A stretch of 64,000 nt of DNA from Janthinobacterium aquaticum (GCF_009208565.1 NZ_WFLK01000008.1:186001-250000); one strand, 5' to 3'. Counted from the stretch's first letter, positions 54,580 to 63,811 are shown. The notes: generated by a model from the letters alone, not told the origin. Program-made: numbers and translations.

Positions 54580-55575
54580 TTACTGGTGCGACAGTTCGGC
54601 GTGGACCTGGGCCGTGATCTCGTACGAACGCAGGCGATGCTGGTGTTCGAAAATCTGCGAGGTGATCATCAGTTCGTCAGCGCCGGTCTCGGCAATGAAA
54701 GCCGCCATCCTGGCCTTGACCGTCTCCGGCGAACCGATGGCGGTACACGACAGTACCGAGTCGAGCATGGCGCGCTCCTGCGGCCCCAGCTGTTCCAGGT
54801 AGCCTGGCACCGGTGGCTGCAGACGCGACGGACGTCCGGTACGCAGATTGACAAACGCCTGCTGCATGGAAGTAGCGCGCAAGTGGGCTTCTTCATCGGT
54901 ATCGGCAGCAAACACGTTGTAGCCGAGCATCACATACGGTTTGGCCAGCTGCTTCGATGGCTTGAAGTGGCTGCGATAGTATTCGATGGCCTGCATCATC
55001 ATCTGCGGCGCAAAGTGCGAGGCAAAGGCATACGGCAAGCCCAGGTGCGCAGCCAGCTGCGCGCCAAACAGGCTCGAACCGAGTATCCACACTGGTACGT
55101 TCGATCCCTTGCCCGGCACGGCCAGCACGCGCTGGCGCGGCTCGTCGCACATATAGTCGATCAGCTCCAGCACATCTTGCGGGAACTGGTCGGCGTCGGA
55201 CTGCAGGTCGCGGCGCAGGGCGCGCGCGGTGGTCTGGTCGGAACCGGGCGCGCGGCCCAGACCCAGATCGATACGGCCCGGATGCAAGGCTTCCAGTGTG
55301 CCGAACTGCTCGGCAATCACCAGTGGCGAGTGATTGGGCAGCATCACGCCGCCCGCGCCCACGCGGATGGTTTTGGTGCCTGCCGCCACATGGGCAATCA
55401 CGACAGCGGTGGCAGCGCTGGCAATGCCAGGCATGCCATGATGTTCGGCCAGCCAGTAACGGTTATAGCCCCAGCGCTCGCCATGCTGCGCCAGGTCCAG
55501 CGTGTTCTGGAAGGAAGTGGAGGCGCTGCTGCCTTCGGCAATCGGCGCCAGGTCGAGTATGGAAAATGGAATCAT
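54580..55575 (-). CDS. LLM-class flavin-dependent oxidoreductase
   Basis: A 331-residue monooxygenase of the bacterial-luciferase-like superfamily, close to the YhbW group. The start [21 protein letters not shown], the [16 protein letters not shown] strand and [40 protein letters not shown] are hallmarks. It binds reduced FMN supplied by a reductase and oxidises an unknown substrate. The ATG at 55575 gives the standard family N-terminus. It is monocistronic with its own terminator; the neighbours give no hint of the substrate. Confidence 0.92.
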   Translation of the reverse strand: MIPFSILDLAPIAEGSSASTSFQNTLDLAQHGERWGYNRYWLAEHHGMPGIASAATAVVIAHVAAGTKTIRVGAGGVMLPNHSPLVIAEQFGTLEALHPGRIDLGLGRAPGSDQTTARALRRDLQSDADQFPQDVLELIDYMCDEPRQRVLAVPGKGSNVPVWILGSSLFGAQLAAHLGLPYAFASHFAPQMMMQAIEYYRSHFKPSKQLAKPYVMLGYNVFAADTDEEAHLRATSMQQAFVNLRTGRPSRLQPPVPGYLEQLGPQERAMLDSVLSCTAIGSPETVKARMAAFIAETGADELMITSQIFEHQHRLRSYEITAQVHAELSHQ

Positions 55576-55650
55576 GCAAGTGATATCGGGACGGTCAGGC
55601 AAATCACAATGGATGATTTGCCTATCCCCTGATGCCAGCAGGGTTGAACC

Positions 55651-56064
55651 TCAGCGCTGGCCCTTGCCCAGGGCCGCAGCAGCCATTTTGGGCCACAGTA
55701 CGATCAGCGGCAGCGCCACCACGGTGGCGGCCGTGATGTCGACCAGCCAGTCCGATACAGCGCCGCGGCGATACGGCAGGAAGCTCTGGATATATTCGTC
55801 CAGCGCGCCCATCAACGCCACCATCAGCACCGACAGCAGCGCGCGGCGCACCATGCTGCCTGCAATGCCGCTGAACAGCAGCAGCGCCAGCACGCCATAA
55901 CCAAACGAGTGCAACACCACGCCAGAGGCATATTGCCCCACATCGGCGCGCGCACCGGGAATATCGCCAATAATAATGACCAGGGCGTATAAAAACAGCG
56001 CCATGCGAAAGCGCAGGCGTTCGTATCGGGTGGCAAAGCAAAGCTGGGGAAGGTTGCTGAACAT
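55651..56064 (-). CDS. VanZ-like membrane protein
   Basis: A 137-residue protein with four predicted spans and the VanZ-family signature in the third-fourth region: ALMGALDEYIQSFLPYRRGAVSDWLVDITAA (the conserved DE...P.R...D...N/D pattern). The cellular role of these short VanZ proteins is unclear; the original VanZ confers low-level teicoplanin resistance, but that should not be assumed here. A terminator for another leftward transcript lies just upstream at 56122-56149. Confidence 0.85.
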   Translation of the reverse strand: MFSNLPQLCFATRYERLRFRMALFLYALVIIIGDIPGARADVGQYASGVVLHSFGYGVLALLLFSGIAGSMVRRALLSVLMVALMGALDEYIQSFLPYRRGAVSDWLVDITAATVVALPLIVLWPKMAAAALGKGQR

Positions 56065-56121
56065 GATGGCAGTGGAGGAAAAGAGATGCGCACCTTACCA
56101 TGCTGTGGCAACCGACTGGGC

Positions 56122-56149
56122 AAAAAAAAGGCCCGCGGTGACGCGGGCC
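56122..56149 (-). terminator. Leftward Rho-independent terminator
   Basis: An 8-base perfect stem (GGCCCGCG with CGCGGGCC) and loop TCAC on the minus strand, followed by eight T residues. It stands between the VanZ-like gene and the possible small gene at 56193, so some short transcript must end here. Confidence 0.85.
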
Positions 56150-56192
56150 AAAAACCCAAATGAAAGGGTCAAGAGTTGAGAGTTGCCAGGTA

Positions 56193-56285
56193 CTAAGCAT
56201 GTCGCGCGGCTGTGACAGCGCGCGCCATGCCCATGAAATCGGAGCGGTGTGCCGAGGGCGGCACACCTGGTCTGTAGTCAGGCAT
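56193..56285 (-). CDS. Possible 30-residue small protein
   Basis: An ATG frame of 30 codons reading MPDYRPGVPPSAHRSDFMG then MARAVTAARHA, with AGGCA 7-11 bases before the ATG and a TATACT promoter-like box about 35 bases upstream. It lies alone between two leftward terminators (56389-56417 and 56122-56149), so the 240-base interval looks like an independent short transcription unit. If it is not a protein gene, the interval may encode a small RNA. No known family is recognised. Confidence 0.35.
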   Translation of the reverse strand: MPDYRPGVPPSAHRSDFMGMARAVTAARHA

Positions 56286-56388
56286 ATCGGTTGCCTGTAC
56301 AGCAGATGAAGCAAGTATAGGGGGCGAAAATGACGGGCTTATGACACGACGCAACATTTTTAACTTTTCTCGTGCAAAGTTTGCGGAC

Positions 56389-56417
56389 AAAAAAAAGCCC
56401 GCTGGTGAAAGCGGGCT
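56389..56417 (-). terminator. Terminator of the SDR oxidoreductase gene
   Basis: On the minus strand a 7-base perfect stem (AGCCCGC with GCGGGCT) and an 8-base loop are followed by eight T residues. It lies 118 bases after the stop codon of the SDR gene. Confidence 0.85.
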
Positions 56418-56534
56418 TAAAACTATTTTCTTGGAGGAGAATAGTGGAGACAGGTGCATTATGCTGCGCCGCACGATATGTGTCTAATGGTATTTTCAGA
56501 TATCCATCATCGGTTTTTGATATAACAGGGCGAC

Positions 56535-57299
56535 TTACTCCTGTACCGCCACCGTATAGTTGAGCGCCAGACGGCCGCCGTCGACATACAGCGTCTGGCC
56601 GGTCATGTAGCTGGCGTCGTCGCTGGCCAGGAAGGCGGCGATGCCGGCCACTTCCTCCGGTTCGCCGCAGCGCCCCAGCGGCGTGCGCGACAGGATGGTA
56701 TGGCGTGCCTGCGGACTGGACAAGACTGCCTGCTTGGCCAGTTCGGTCAGAATGGTGCCGGGGCCGATGCCGTTGACGCGCACGCCGTGCGGCGCCAGGT
56801 TCAGCGCCATCACCTTGGTCAACTGGTTGATGCCGCCCTTGGACACCACATACGGCACCTGGTTTGGAATGGCCAGTTCGGCATTGACGCTCGACATATT
56901 GATAATGCAGCCACTGTTGCGCTTGACCATCTCGCGCGCCACAGCCTGGCCACACAGAAACATCGATTTCAGGTTGATGCGCATCACGCGGTCGAAGTCG
57001 TCTTCGGTGACGTCAAGAAAATTGGCCGCGTGCGTCACGCCGGCGTTGTTGATCAGAATATCGATATGGCCAAAGCGCGCCAGCGTATCGGCCAGCATGG
57101 CGTCCACATCGGCTTTCTGGCTCACGTCGGCGCAGAAAAAGTGCGCCTGCTCGCCCAATGCTGCGGCGGCCTGGGCGCCTTCTTCACGGATATCGACCAG
57201 CATCACGCGCGCGCCTTCGGCGATCAGGCGGCTGGCGCAGGCCAGGCCGATGCCTTGCGTGGCGCCGGTAACGATGGCGGTTTTTTGTTGCAGTCTCAT
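56535..57299 (-). CDS. SDR-family oxidoreductase
   Basis: A 254-residue classical short-chain dehydrogenase. The cofactor loop is TGATQGIG (residues about 11-18), with Asp in VMLVDIRE favouring NAD. NNAG and the catalytic Ser...Tyr-x-x-x-Lys (NMSSVNAELAIPNQVPYVVSKGG) are all in place, as is the late PEEVAGIAAFLASDDASYMTGQTLYVDGG. GAGGA stands 4-8 bases before the ATG at 57299, which rules out the seven-residue-longer start. Relatives act on sugars, polyols and 3-oxoacyl groups; the substrate cannot be decided. It is a single-gene unit. Confidence 0.92.
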   Translation of the reverse strand: MRLQQKTAIVTGATQGIGLACASRLIAEGARVMLVDIREEGAQAAAALGEQAHFFCADVSQKADVDAMLADTLARFGHIDILINNAGVTHAANFLDVTEDDFDRVMRINLKSMFLCGQAVAREMVKRNSGCIINMSSVNAELAIPNQVPYVVSKGGINQLTKVMALNLAPHGVRVNGIGPGTILTELAKQAVLSSPQARHTILSRTPLGRCGEPEEVAGIAAFLASDDASYMTGQTLYVDGGRLALNYTVAVQE

Positions 57300-57359
57300 A
57301 TTATTCCTCGTTGATAACAAAGCTGCGCCGCCATGAACGGGCGCAGCACGGGCCGGATT

Positions 57360-57893
57360 CTAGAGAAGGATAGGGTCGTTCGGCAACTGGTTGCGTGCCG
57401 CGCCGCTGGCGGGAAAATGGTTCTGCAGCAGACCATTTAGCTGGTGCAAGGCCTGCAGCGTGCTGTCATGGAAGTTGCCGGTGCAAAAACCTGCCGTCAT
57501 GGTGCGGCAGACTGCCTGCCATTGTTCAGGTGTAATACGTCGGCCGACGTTGCGATCAGCCACGATATCGACCTGATGTTCTGCCAGATTGATGTAGATC
57601 AGCACGCCGACATTGTCTTCGGTATCCCATATGCCATATTGCGCAAACAATTCGCGTGCGCGCTGGCGGTTGCTGACGCCCTGGTAAGCCATGGCTGGCG
57701 TCAGGCCCGCCTCGACAATAAAGCGTACTTCGGCGTGATGAATTTGCTCGCCATCGCTGATCGCCGCTTCAATCGCTTGCAAGGTTGTCTGTGGAAACGC
57801 CTGGCGCGCCGTGGCAGGCGTGCTGCGCCAGTGTTTGATGGCGCGTCCACAGCGCTGTCCGAAGGAAAGTTGTTGCTCTACCTGTTGCATCAT
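57360..57893 (-). CDS. TPM-domain protein, cytoplasmic
   Basis: A 177-residue protein with a TPM domain (TPM_phosphatase; IEAAISDGEQIHHAEVRFIVE, NVGVLIYINLAEHQVDIVADRNVG, ITPEQWQAVCRTMTAGF) but no signal peptide or membrane segment. It is the third gene of a lemA-TPM-TPM operon; its ATG overlaps the stop codon of the preceding TPM gene by one base. Such short TPM proteins occur widely with LemA and are of uncertain function. Confidence 0.88.
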   Translation of the reverse strand: MMQQVEQQLSFGQRCGRAIKHWRSTPATARQAFPQTTLQAIEAAISDGEQIHHAEVRFIVEAGLTPAMAYQGVSNRQRARELFAQYGIWDTEDNVGVLIYINLAEHQVDIVADRNVGRRITPEQWQAVCRTMTAGFCTGNFHDSTLQALHQLNGLLQNHFPASGAARNQLPNDPILL

Positions 57894-58723
57894 TACCAGT
57901 CTCCCGAGGCGCCGCCGCCGTCAAAGCTGCCGCCACCGCCGCCAAAGCCTCCGCCTCCGCCGCCACCACCGCCGAAGCCGCCGCCGCCAAAGCCGCCGCC
58001 ACCGCCGCGGTTTTGCATGGCCTGGCTCAGGATGCTGCCCAGTATCACGCCCGAGGCGCCGCTCGACCAGTTGCTGCCGCGCTGCAAGCGGCTTGGGCCG
58101 CCGCGCGAGCGGAAAAACATCAACACCACCAGGAAGCCGAAAAACAGCAGCGGCAGCCAGGTGGCCAGGCTGCTTTCCTGCAGGGCTGCCGGCACTGCCT
58201 TGGCTGGCGCCGGGAACTGTTCCTGGTTAAGCAAGGTGGAAATGGCGCCCACGCCGGCCACCAGGCCGCCGTAGTAATCCTGCTGCCTGAAGTGCGGCGC
58301 GATCACGTCTTGCAAGATGCGCTTGGACTGGGCGTCGGTCAGCACGCCCTGTACGCCGCGCCCGGCTTCGATGCGCAGGCGGCGCAACGATGCGGGGTTG
58401 TCTTTGGCCACCATCAGCAGCACGCCGTCATCGACGCCCTTGCGGCCCAGTTTCCAGGCGTCGGTGACGCGGATGCTGGTCTGCTCGATCGCTTCCGGCT
58501 CGGTCGACTTGACCAGCAGCACGGCGATCTGGCTGCCGGTCTTGGCTTCATAGTCGGCCAGCACGGCTTCGAGCGAGGCCTTTTGTTTTGCGTCCAGCAT
58601 GCCGGCCTGGTCGGTCACGCGCGCAGACAGCGGCGGCACCGCCATCAGGCCTTGCGCACCGGCGGGCAGCGCGGCCGACAGCAGCGCGGCGCACAGCGAG
58701 AGCAGGAGTACCCAGGCTTTCAT
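57893..58723 (-). CDS. TPM-domain membrane protein with glycine-rich tail (YgcG-like)
   Basis: A 276-residue protein: signal peptide (LLSLCAALLSAALPAGAQG), TPM domain at about residues 30-170 (VTDQAGMLDAKQKASLEAVLADYE, GVDDGVLLMVAKDNPASLRRLRIEAGRG), one membrane span (WLPLLFFGFLVVLMFF) and a long Gly/Phe/Ser tail made almost entirely of glycine runs. This is the usual architecture of YgcG-type proteins. The ATG at 58723 lies 2 bases after lemA and uses AAGTAAG inside the end of that gene. The DNA for the Gly tail is repetitive and prone to length change. Confidence 0.9.
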   Translation of the reverse strand: MKAWVLLLSLCAALLSAALPAGAQGLMAVPPLSARVTDQAGMLDAKQKASLEAVLADYEAKTGSQIAVLLVKSTEPEAIEQTSIRVTDAWKLGRKGVDDGVLLMVAKDNPASLRRLRIEAGRGVQGVLTDAQSKRILQDVIAPHFRQQDYYGGLVAGVGAISTLLNQEQFPAPAKAVPAALQESSLATWLPLLFFGFLVVLMFFRSRGGPSRLQRGSNWSSGASGVILGSILSQAMQNRGGGGGFGGGGFGGGGGGGGGFGGGGGSFDGGGASGDW

Positions 58724-58724
58724 C

Positions 58725-59339
58725 TTACTTGCCGAAGTCAACGGTTGGTGCAGTGGAAATGGCTTTCTCGTTTTCCACCGTAAACGACGGCTTGACCTTG
58801 TAGCCGAACATCATGGCCGTCAGGTTGTTCGGGAAGCTGCGCGCATGCACGTTGTAGTCCTGCACGGCCGCAATGTAACGCTGGCGCGCCACGGTAATGC
58901 GGTTTTCCGTACCTTCGAGCTGCGACTGCAGGTCGCGGAAGTTGGTATTGGCTTTCAGGTCCGGGTATTTTTCCGACACCACCATCAGGCGCGACAGCGC
59001 CGAAGACAGTTGGCCCTGCACCTGCTGGAACTTTTCAAACGCGGCCGGATCGTTGAGCACCTCGGGCGTGATCTGGAAACTGGTCGCCGCGGCGCGCGCC
59101 TTGGTTACCGCTTCGAGCGTTTCGCGCTCATGCGTGGCGTAGCCCTTGACGGTGTTGACCAGGTTGGGAATCAGGTCGGCACGGCGCTGGTACTGGTTGA
59201 CCACTTCGCCCCAGGCTGCCTTGGTCGCTTCGTCCTTGCTCTGGAAGTCGTTATAGCCGCAGCCGCTCAGCACGCCTGCCAGGACGGTGACGCTCAGCGC
59301 CAGGCGCAGCCATTTTGTCAGTTGTTGGGTAATTTGCAT
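58725..59339 (-). CDS. lemA: LemA family lipoprotein
   Basis: A 204-residue protein of the LemA family. The start has a lipobox (LAGVLSGC, lipidated Cys27), followed by the helical domain with its family core AAWGEVVNQYQRRADLIPNLVNTVKGY and RSFPNNLTAMMFGYKVKPSF. It is anchored to a membrane on the periplasmic side. The first gene of the operon, with two TPM genes behind it. The function of this common gene set is unsettled. The frame is open for 30 more codons upstream, without support. Confidence 0.93.
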   Translation of the reverse strand: MQITQQLTKWLRLALSVTVLAGVLSGCGYNDFQSKDEATKAAWGEVVNQYQRRADLIPNLVNTVKGYATHERETLEAVTKARAAATSFQITPEVLNDPAAFEKFQQVQGQLSSALSRLMVVSEKYPDLKANTNFRDLQSQLEGTENRITVARQRYIAAVQDYNVHARSFPNNLTAMMFGYKVKPSFTVENEKAISTAPTVDFGK

Positions 59340-59461
59340 GATGGGTTCCGTGCCTAAGTCAGTTAAAAACAAGTTGGGGATAGTCAGTCCAGACAAATAT
59401 ACCTGAAACCTCGCCAGACGTAAGTTCAAACAGCAAGCATAAATTTCGGTTTAGAAATAAT

Positions 59462-59493
59462 TGATATATCAGATATGTTGCTGTGATATATTA
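59462..59493. promoter_or_regulatory. Paired dyads TGATATATCA / TGATATATTA before the pectinase genes
   Basis: A perfect 10-base palindrome (59462-59471) and a near copy (59484-59493) start exactly 22 bases apart, two helical turns, 38 bases before the polygalacturonase start. This is the layout of a double operator for a dimeric regulator. It lies in the divergent region between lemA and the pectinase genes. Confidence 0.45.
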
Positions 59494-59530
59494 GATGCAG
59501 ATGTTAACAAGACAATATTGGAGACCCGCT

Positions 59531-61351
59531 ATGCTGCCGTCGCGCCCGTTCTTGATTACGCCATCTTCCTTGCTGCCGCGCTGCGCCGTTGTGGCCTGGC
59601 CCGCGGCTGCACTCTTGCTGGCAGCCTGCGGCGGCGGTGCGGGCGCGGTGGCAGAGCCGCCCGTGAGTGTGGCGCCGCCCGTGGTGCTCCCGGCCACGCC
59701 TGTACCTGCTACGCCAACCACACCAACCACGCCAACCACGACTGCGCCTGCACCGGCGTCCTGGTGGCCGGCAGCGGCGCGCGCCGATGCCGCGCTGGCC
59801 GGACAGGAGCCGGCGCTGCCCGCCACGGTATGCGCCAGCGTTGCCGCCGGCCTTATCCGGAACAGCATTGGCCTGCTCGATGACGCCATCGATGCGGCGT
59901 CCAGGGAGTCGCAGCCGGATGCGGCGCGCTTGCAGGCGGCACTCGACGCCTGTCCTGCCGGGCAGGCGGTCAAGCTCGTTGCCGGCAGCGCAGGGCAGAA
60001 TGCGTTCCTGAGCGGCCCGCTGACCTTGCCGCCAGCCGTCAGCCTGTGGATCGCTGGCGGCGTCACGCTGTTTGCTTCGCGTCGCCCGTCCGATTACCAG
60101 ATTGCCGGCAAGAATGCCTGCGGCGAAGCATCGACCAGCGACAACGGCTGCCAGGCGCTGCTGACGACCAGCCCGAAAGGCAATGGCCTGTATGGCGACG
60201 GCGTGATCGACGGGCGCGGCGGTGCCGTGCTGACCTCGGGTGCTTACGCCGGCAAGCTGAGCTGGTGGGATGTGGGCGCGCTGACCAAGACTGGCGGCAG
60301 CAGCATGGCTAGCCAGAACAATCCGCGCCTGCTGCAGGTCAACAATGGCAGCGGCTTTACCGTTTATCGCATGAGTTTGCACAATGCGCCGAAGTTTCAT
60401 CTGGTGTCGAGCGGCGTGGACGGCCTGACGGTGTGGGACAGCAGGATCCTCACGCCGACGCTGGCCTATTCGGCCGCTGGCCATGCCTGTCCGGCCGGTT
60501 CGACGCCGGCCGTTTCAGGCAGTCCCAACCTCAGCACGCCCAGCACCTGTTTTACGCCCGAGACCGTCAAGAATACCGACGGCATCGATCCGGGCCAGTC
60601 GACCAATGTGCTGATCGCCTATAACCATATCAGCACCGGCGACGACGGCATTGCCGTCAAGTCGCACAACAGCAAGAGCGGTCCGGTGACGGGCATGCGC
60701 ATCTGGCATAACCGCATGTACTTTACGCACGGCATGTCGATCGGCAGCGAAACCGACAGTGGCGTCGACGGTGTCAGCATCCGCGACCTGGCCATCGACG
60801 GTTACGACATGAGCGCCACCAGCGGCGTTCGCATCAAGACCGATGACAGCCGCGGCGGCAAGGTGGCCAATGTGAGCGTCGACGGCGTTTGCGCGCGCCG
60901 GGTGCAGCAGCCGATTGCGATCGACAGCTACTACGGCGACGCCGCCGATTCAAAAAATGCCCTGCTGCCCGACATACACGATATTACGGTGCGCAACTTC
61001 CGCTATCTCGATACGCCGGACTCGCGCTTCAATGGCGCCAAAGCCTTGCTGCTGCTGCGCGGCTATCAGTCGGCCACCCAGCGCTATCCGCTCTACAACA
61101 TCGTGTTTGACAACGTGGTGTTCGACAGCCAGCCAGGCTGGGTCAGCACGAAAATTGCGCAGGCCGTGCCGTCCAATGCGGCGTTGGTCATGGGGCCAGG
61201 TCCGGTGTCGTTTGCCAGCGTGCTTGCCGGCGCCGCCGGCCAGAACCAGTTCAGCGTACAAGACCAGCGTAGCAGCGCTGCGCCAGCGTATGACTGCAGC
61301 ACTGCCTTTGTGCCTTTCCCATCAAGCAACGCCCCGATGTCACAGCCTTGA
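59531..61351 (+). CDS. GH28 polygalacturonase, predicted lipoprotein
   Basis: A 606-residue pectin-cleaving enzyme of glycoside hydrolase family 28. The lipobox LLLAAC near residue 32, with Gly after the cysteine, predicts an outer-membrane lipoprotein. A Pro/Thr linker (TPTTPTTPTTT) follows. The beta-helix carries the catalytic set: NTDGIDPG, the Asp pair in STGDDGIAVKS, HGMSIGSE (equivalent to the family GHG) and the R-I-K triplet in GVRIKTDDS. GGAGA just before ATG 59531 fixes the start; two earlier ATGs lack a site. It precedes the pectinesterase gene by 84 bases on the same strand, forming a pectin-degradation pair. Confidence 0.92.
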   Translation: MLPSRPFLITPSSLLPRCAVVAWPAAALLLAACGGGAGAVAEPPVSVAPPVVLPATPVPATPTTPTTPTTTAPAPASWWPAAARADAALAGQEPALPATVCASVAAGLIRNSIGLLDDAIDAASRESQPDAARLQAALDACPAGQAVKLVAGSAGQNAFLSGPLTLPPAVSLWIAGGVTLFASRRPSDYQIAGKNACGEASTSDNGCQALLTTSPKGNGLYGDGVIDGRGGAVLTSGAYAGKLSWWDVGALTKTGGSSMASQNNPRLLQVNNGSGFTVYRMSLHNAPKFHLVSSGVDGLTVWDSRILTPTLAYSAAGHACPAGSTPAVSGSPNLSTPSTCFTPETVKNTDGIDPGQSTNVLIAYNHISTGDDGIAVKSHNSKSGPVTGMRIWHNRMYFTHGMSIGSETDSGVDGVSIRDLAIDGYDMSATSGVRIKTDDSRGGKVANVSVDGVCARRVQQPIAIDSYYGDAADSKNALLPDIHDITVRNFRYLDTPDSRFNGAKALLLLRGYQSATQRYPLYNIVFDNVVFDSQPGWVSTKIAQAVPSNAALVMGPGPVSFASVLAGAAGQNQFSVQDQRSSAAPAYDCSTAFVPFPSSNAPMSQP

Positions 61352-61435
61352 TGGCACCAATTTTCACTTGAACGCAACGGCGCGCAGACGCCGCATTCCG
61401 TAGTTTGCAGTACTGATTATAAAAAGGAGAGAGAC

Positions 61436-63811
61436 ATGAACAAGGAAATCAAAAGAAGGCGCCTGGCTACGCTGGGCCTCGTGCCCGCCATGCTGGCCGT
61501 CTCGGCTTGCGGCGGCAGCAGCGACAAGCAGGCTGAAGAGGCTGCGCGCAACGCCGCCCTCGCTTCCGTCACCGTCAGCCAGAACGTCGACCGCAAGGCC
61601 GTGTCGGTCGGCGACCGGCTGACCTGGACCATGGCCGCCAGCAACAAAGGGCCGGGCGCGACCAGCGGCCCGGTTACCTTGCTGACCAGCATCCCGGCCA
61701 ATATCAGCGGCATCAGCGTGACGGCCACGGGCGCCAGCTGTGGCCCGGTCGTCAGCACGCTGACCTGCACGGTGCCCGAAGGCCTGGCCGCCGGCGCCAG
61801 CGCCACGGTGGTGGTGTCGGCCACCGCCGCCAGCGCCGGACAACTGACCAGCACGCTTACCGCCAGCGGCCCCGATGCGCCGTCCTGCGCACCGTCCGCC
61901 TGCAGCAGCAGTACCGATGTCACCGTTGCCGCCATGCCCAACGTCAGCGTTACGGCCAGCGTCGACAAGGCCAGCGTGGTGGTAGGCGACAAGCTGAGCT
62001 GGAGCATCAAGGCCAGCAACAGCGGCAATGCCGCCACCACCGGCAACGTCACGCTGAGTACCACCTTGCCAACAAGTATTACCGGCCTCAGTGTCACTGG
62101 CGCCGGCGCCACCTGTGCAGCCCTCAGCGGCAACACGCTCAACTGCAGCGTGGCGCCCGGCCTTGCGCCCAATGCCAGCGCCAGCGTCCTGATTACAGCC
62201 AGTGCCAGCGCTGCCGGCAGCCTGGTCGCCACGGTAGCGCCCGCCGGCGCCAACACCAGCTGCGCCACGCCTGCCGCCTGTACCACCAGCACCACGGTGA
62301 CAGCCGCCGCAGCGGCCAAGGTACTGCTGAGCAGTACGGTGGACAAGGCCAGCGCGAAAACCGGCGAGACCCTGACCTGGACCATCAAGGCCAGCAACAG
62401 CGGCAGCGCCGCCACCACGGCGGCAACCACGTTGACCAGTACGCTGCCGGCCGGCGTCAGTGCGATCACCGTCACGCCAACCGGGGCCAGCTGCACCACT
62501 GCCGGCACCAGCGTGAGCTGCAGCGTACCGGCCGGCCTGGCCGTGGGCGCCTCTGCCAGCGTGCGCATCAGCGCGGTCGCCGGTACCGCCGGCACGCTGC
62601 AAAACAGCGTGACGCCGGGCGTGGGCGCCAGTTGCGCCACCACCGCCGATTGCAGCGCCAGCACCGTGGTGTCGTCTTCGGCTGTCGCGTCGACCGCCAG
62701 CCGTCCGCAGCTCGACGCTGCCACGGCAGCGGGCATGACGCCAGCGGCCTATCTGGCGCAAGGCGGCAAGAGCTTGCCGATGAGCTCATTGCCGGTCGAT
62801 AACTGGGACCCGACTGCCGGCGTGGGCGACGTCAAGACGTTCGTGGCGCAATTTACCGTCGATGCCGCCGGCAAGAGCGACACGAGCAATTTCCGCACCG
62901 TGCAGGCGGCCATGGACGCCGCCACCGCCTTGGGCAACAAGGTGCCGCCGGTGTTTATCCGCATCATGCCCGGCACCTATCGTGAAACCGTCTGCCTGCC
63001 CAGCGCCGGCACGCCGGCTATCCGTTTGTACAGCCTGGACAGCGACGCCTCGCATACGGTCATTGTGTTCAACAACGGCAATCCGACGGTGGACGCGACC
63101 AAGAGCAACGGCAACAAGTGCAACAGCTCGCCGGCCAATCCGGTCGGCACCAGCGGCAGCGCCACGTTTGCCGTCAATGCGGCGGACTTCCAGGCCAAGA
63201 ACATCACCTTTGCCAACGACTATGTGAAAGGCAGCTTTGCTGGCAGCAACCAGTCGGCCGTGGCCCTGATGACCCAGGGCGACAAGATCGTGCTCGACAA
63301 CGTGCGCCTGCTGGGTCACCAGGACACGTTCTACATGAAAAGCGGCAATGTCGACCAGGTCTCGCGCGTGTATGTCAGGGACAGCTATATCGAAGGCGAT
63401 GTGGACTTCGTCTTTGGCCGCGCCACGGCGGTGTTCGACAACGTGACCTTGCATACCTTAAATACCGGCAACGGCAATGGCTATGTCACGGCGGCCAGTA
63501 CGGACTACCGCAACACGCATGGCTTTTTGATCATCAACAGCCGCTTTACGGCTGAAACCGGAACGCCGGCCGGCCAGATCTATCTGGGCCGCGCCTGGGA
63601 CGAAAGCGTGGGCAGCCTGGCCGCGTATGGCGCCACTTCGCCCAACGGTCAGGTGGTCATTCGCAACTCCGTGCTGGGCGAACATATCCGCAAGGCCGAT
63701 CCGTGGGGTGACTCGACCGCATCGCGTCCATACAGTTCGGTCGTGTCGGGCAGCCTGCCGGCCAACCGCTTCTTTGAGTATGGCAATACGGGACCGGGCA
63801 ACGGCAACTAG
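61436..63811 (+). CDS. Pectinesterase with three N-terminal DUF11-like repeats, predicted lipoprotein
   Basis: A 791-residue protein. A lipobox (LAVSAC, Gly at +2) gives a lipidated Cys near residue 25. Three tandem DUF11-like (Ig-type) domains follow, about residues 43-163, 164-285 and 286-405, each with a VDKASV-x-GD-x-LTWTIKASN-like first strand. The C-terminal pectin methylesterase beta-helix begins near residue 465 (NFRTVQAAMDAAT) and has the catalytic blocks LLGHQDTFYM, GDVDFVFGRA and LGRAWD. It removes methyl groups from pectin so that the upstream polygalacturonase can cut. The DUF11 stack probably acts as a spacer from the membrane. GGAGAGAGA precedes the ATG. Confidence 0.93.
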   Translation: MNKEIKRRRLATLGLVPAMLAVSACGGSSDKQAEEAARNAALASVTVSQNVDRKAVSVGDRLTWTMAASNKGPGATSGPVTLLTSIPANISGISVTATGASCGPVVSTLTCTVPEGLAAGASATVVVSATAASAGQLTSTLTASGPDAPSCAPSACSSSTDVTVAAMPNVSVTASVDKASVVVGDKLSWSIKASNSGNAATTGNVTLSTTLPTSITGLSVTGAGATCAALSGNTLNCSVAPGLAPNASASVLITASASAAGSLVATVAPAGANTSCATPAACTTSTTVTAAAAAKVLLSSTVDKASAKTGETLTWTIKASNSGSAATTAATTLTSTLPAGVSAITVTPTGASCTTAGTSVSCSVPAGLAVGASASVRISAVAGTAGTLQNSVTPGVGASCATTADCSASTVVSSSAVASTASRPQLDAATAAGMTPAAYLAQGGKSLPMSSLPVDNWDPTAGVGDVKTFVAQFTVDAAGKSDTSNFRTVQAAMDAATALGNKVPPVFIRIMPGTYRETVCLPSAGTPAIRLYSLDSDASHTVIVFNNGNPTVDATKSNGNKCNSSPANPVGTSGSATFAVNAADFQAKNITFANDYVKGSFAGSNQSAVALMTQGDKIVLDNVRLLGHQDTFYMKSGNVDQVSRVYVRDSYIEGDVDFVFGRATAVFDNVTLHTLNTGNGNGYVTAASTDYRNTHGFLIINSRFTAETGTPAGQIYLGRAWDESVGSLAAYGATSPNGQVVIRNSVLGEHIRKADPWGDSTASRPYSSVVSGSLPANRFFEYGNTGPGNGN

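Noticed and set aside
56278..56955. A 225-codon minus-strand frame overlapping the SDR gene
   Set aside because: It runs in another frame through the SDR gene, which has all catalytic motifs and a good start; the overlap is a shadow.
57900..58010. Dense GCC-repeat DNA as an insertion or assembly artefact
   Set aside because: It encodes the glycine-rich tail normal for YgcG-like TPM proteins.
59700..59760. Short ACCAACCACGCC-type repeats as a possible CRISPR or mobile signal
   Set aside because: They encode the Pro/Thr linker of the polygalacturonase and have no spacer structure.
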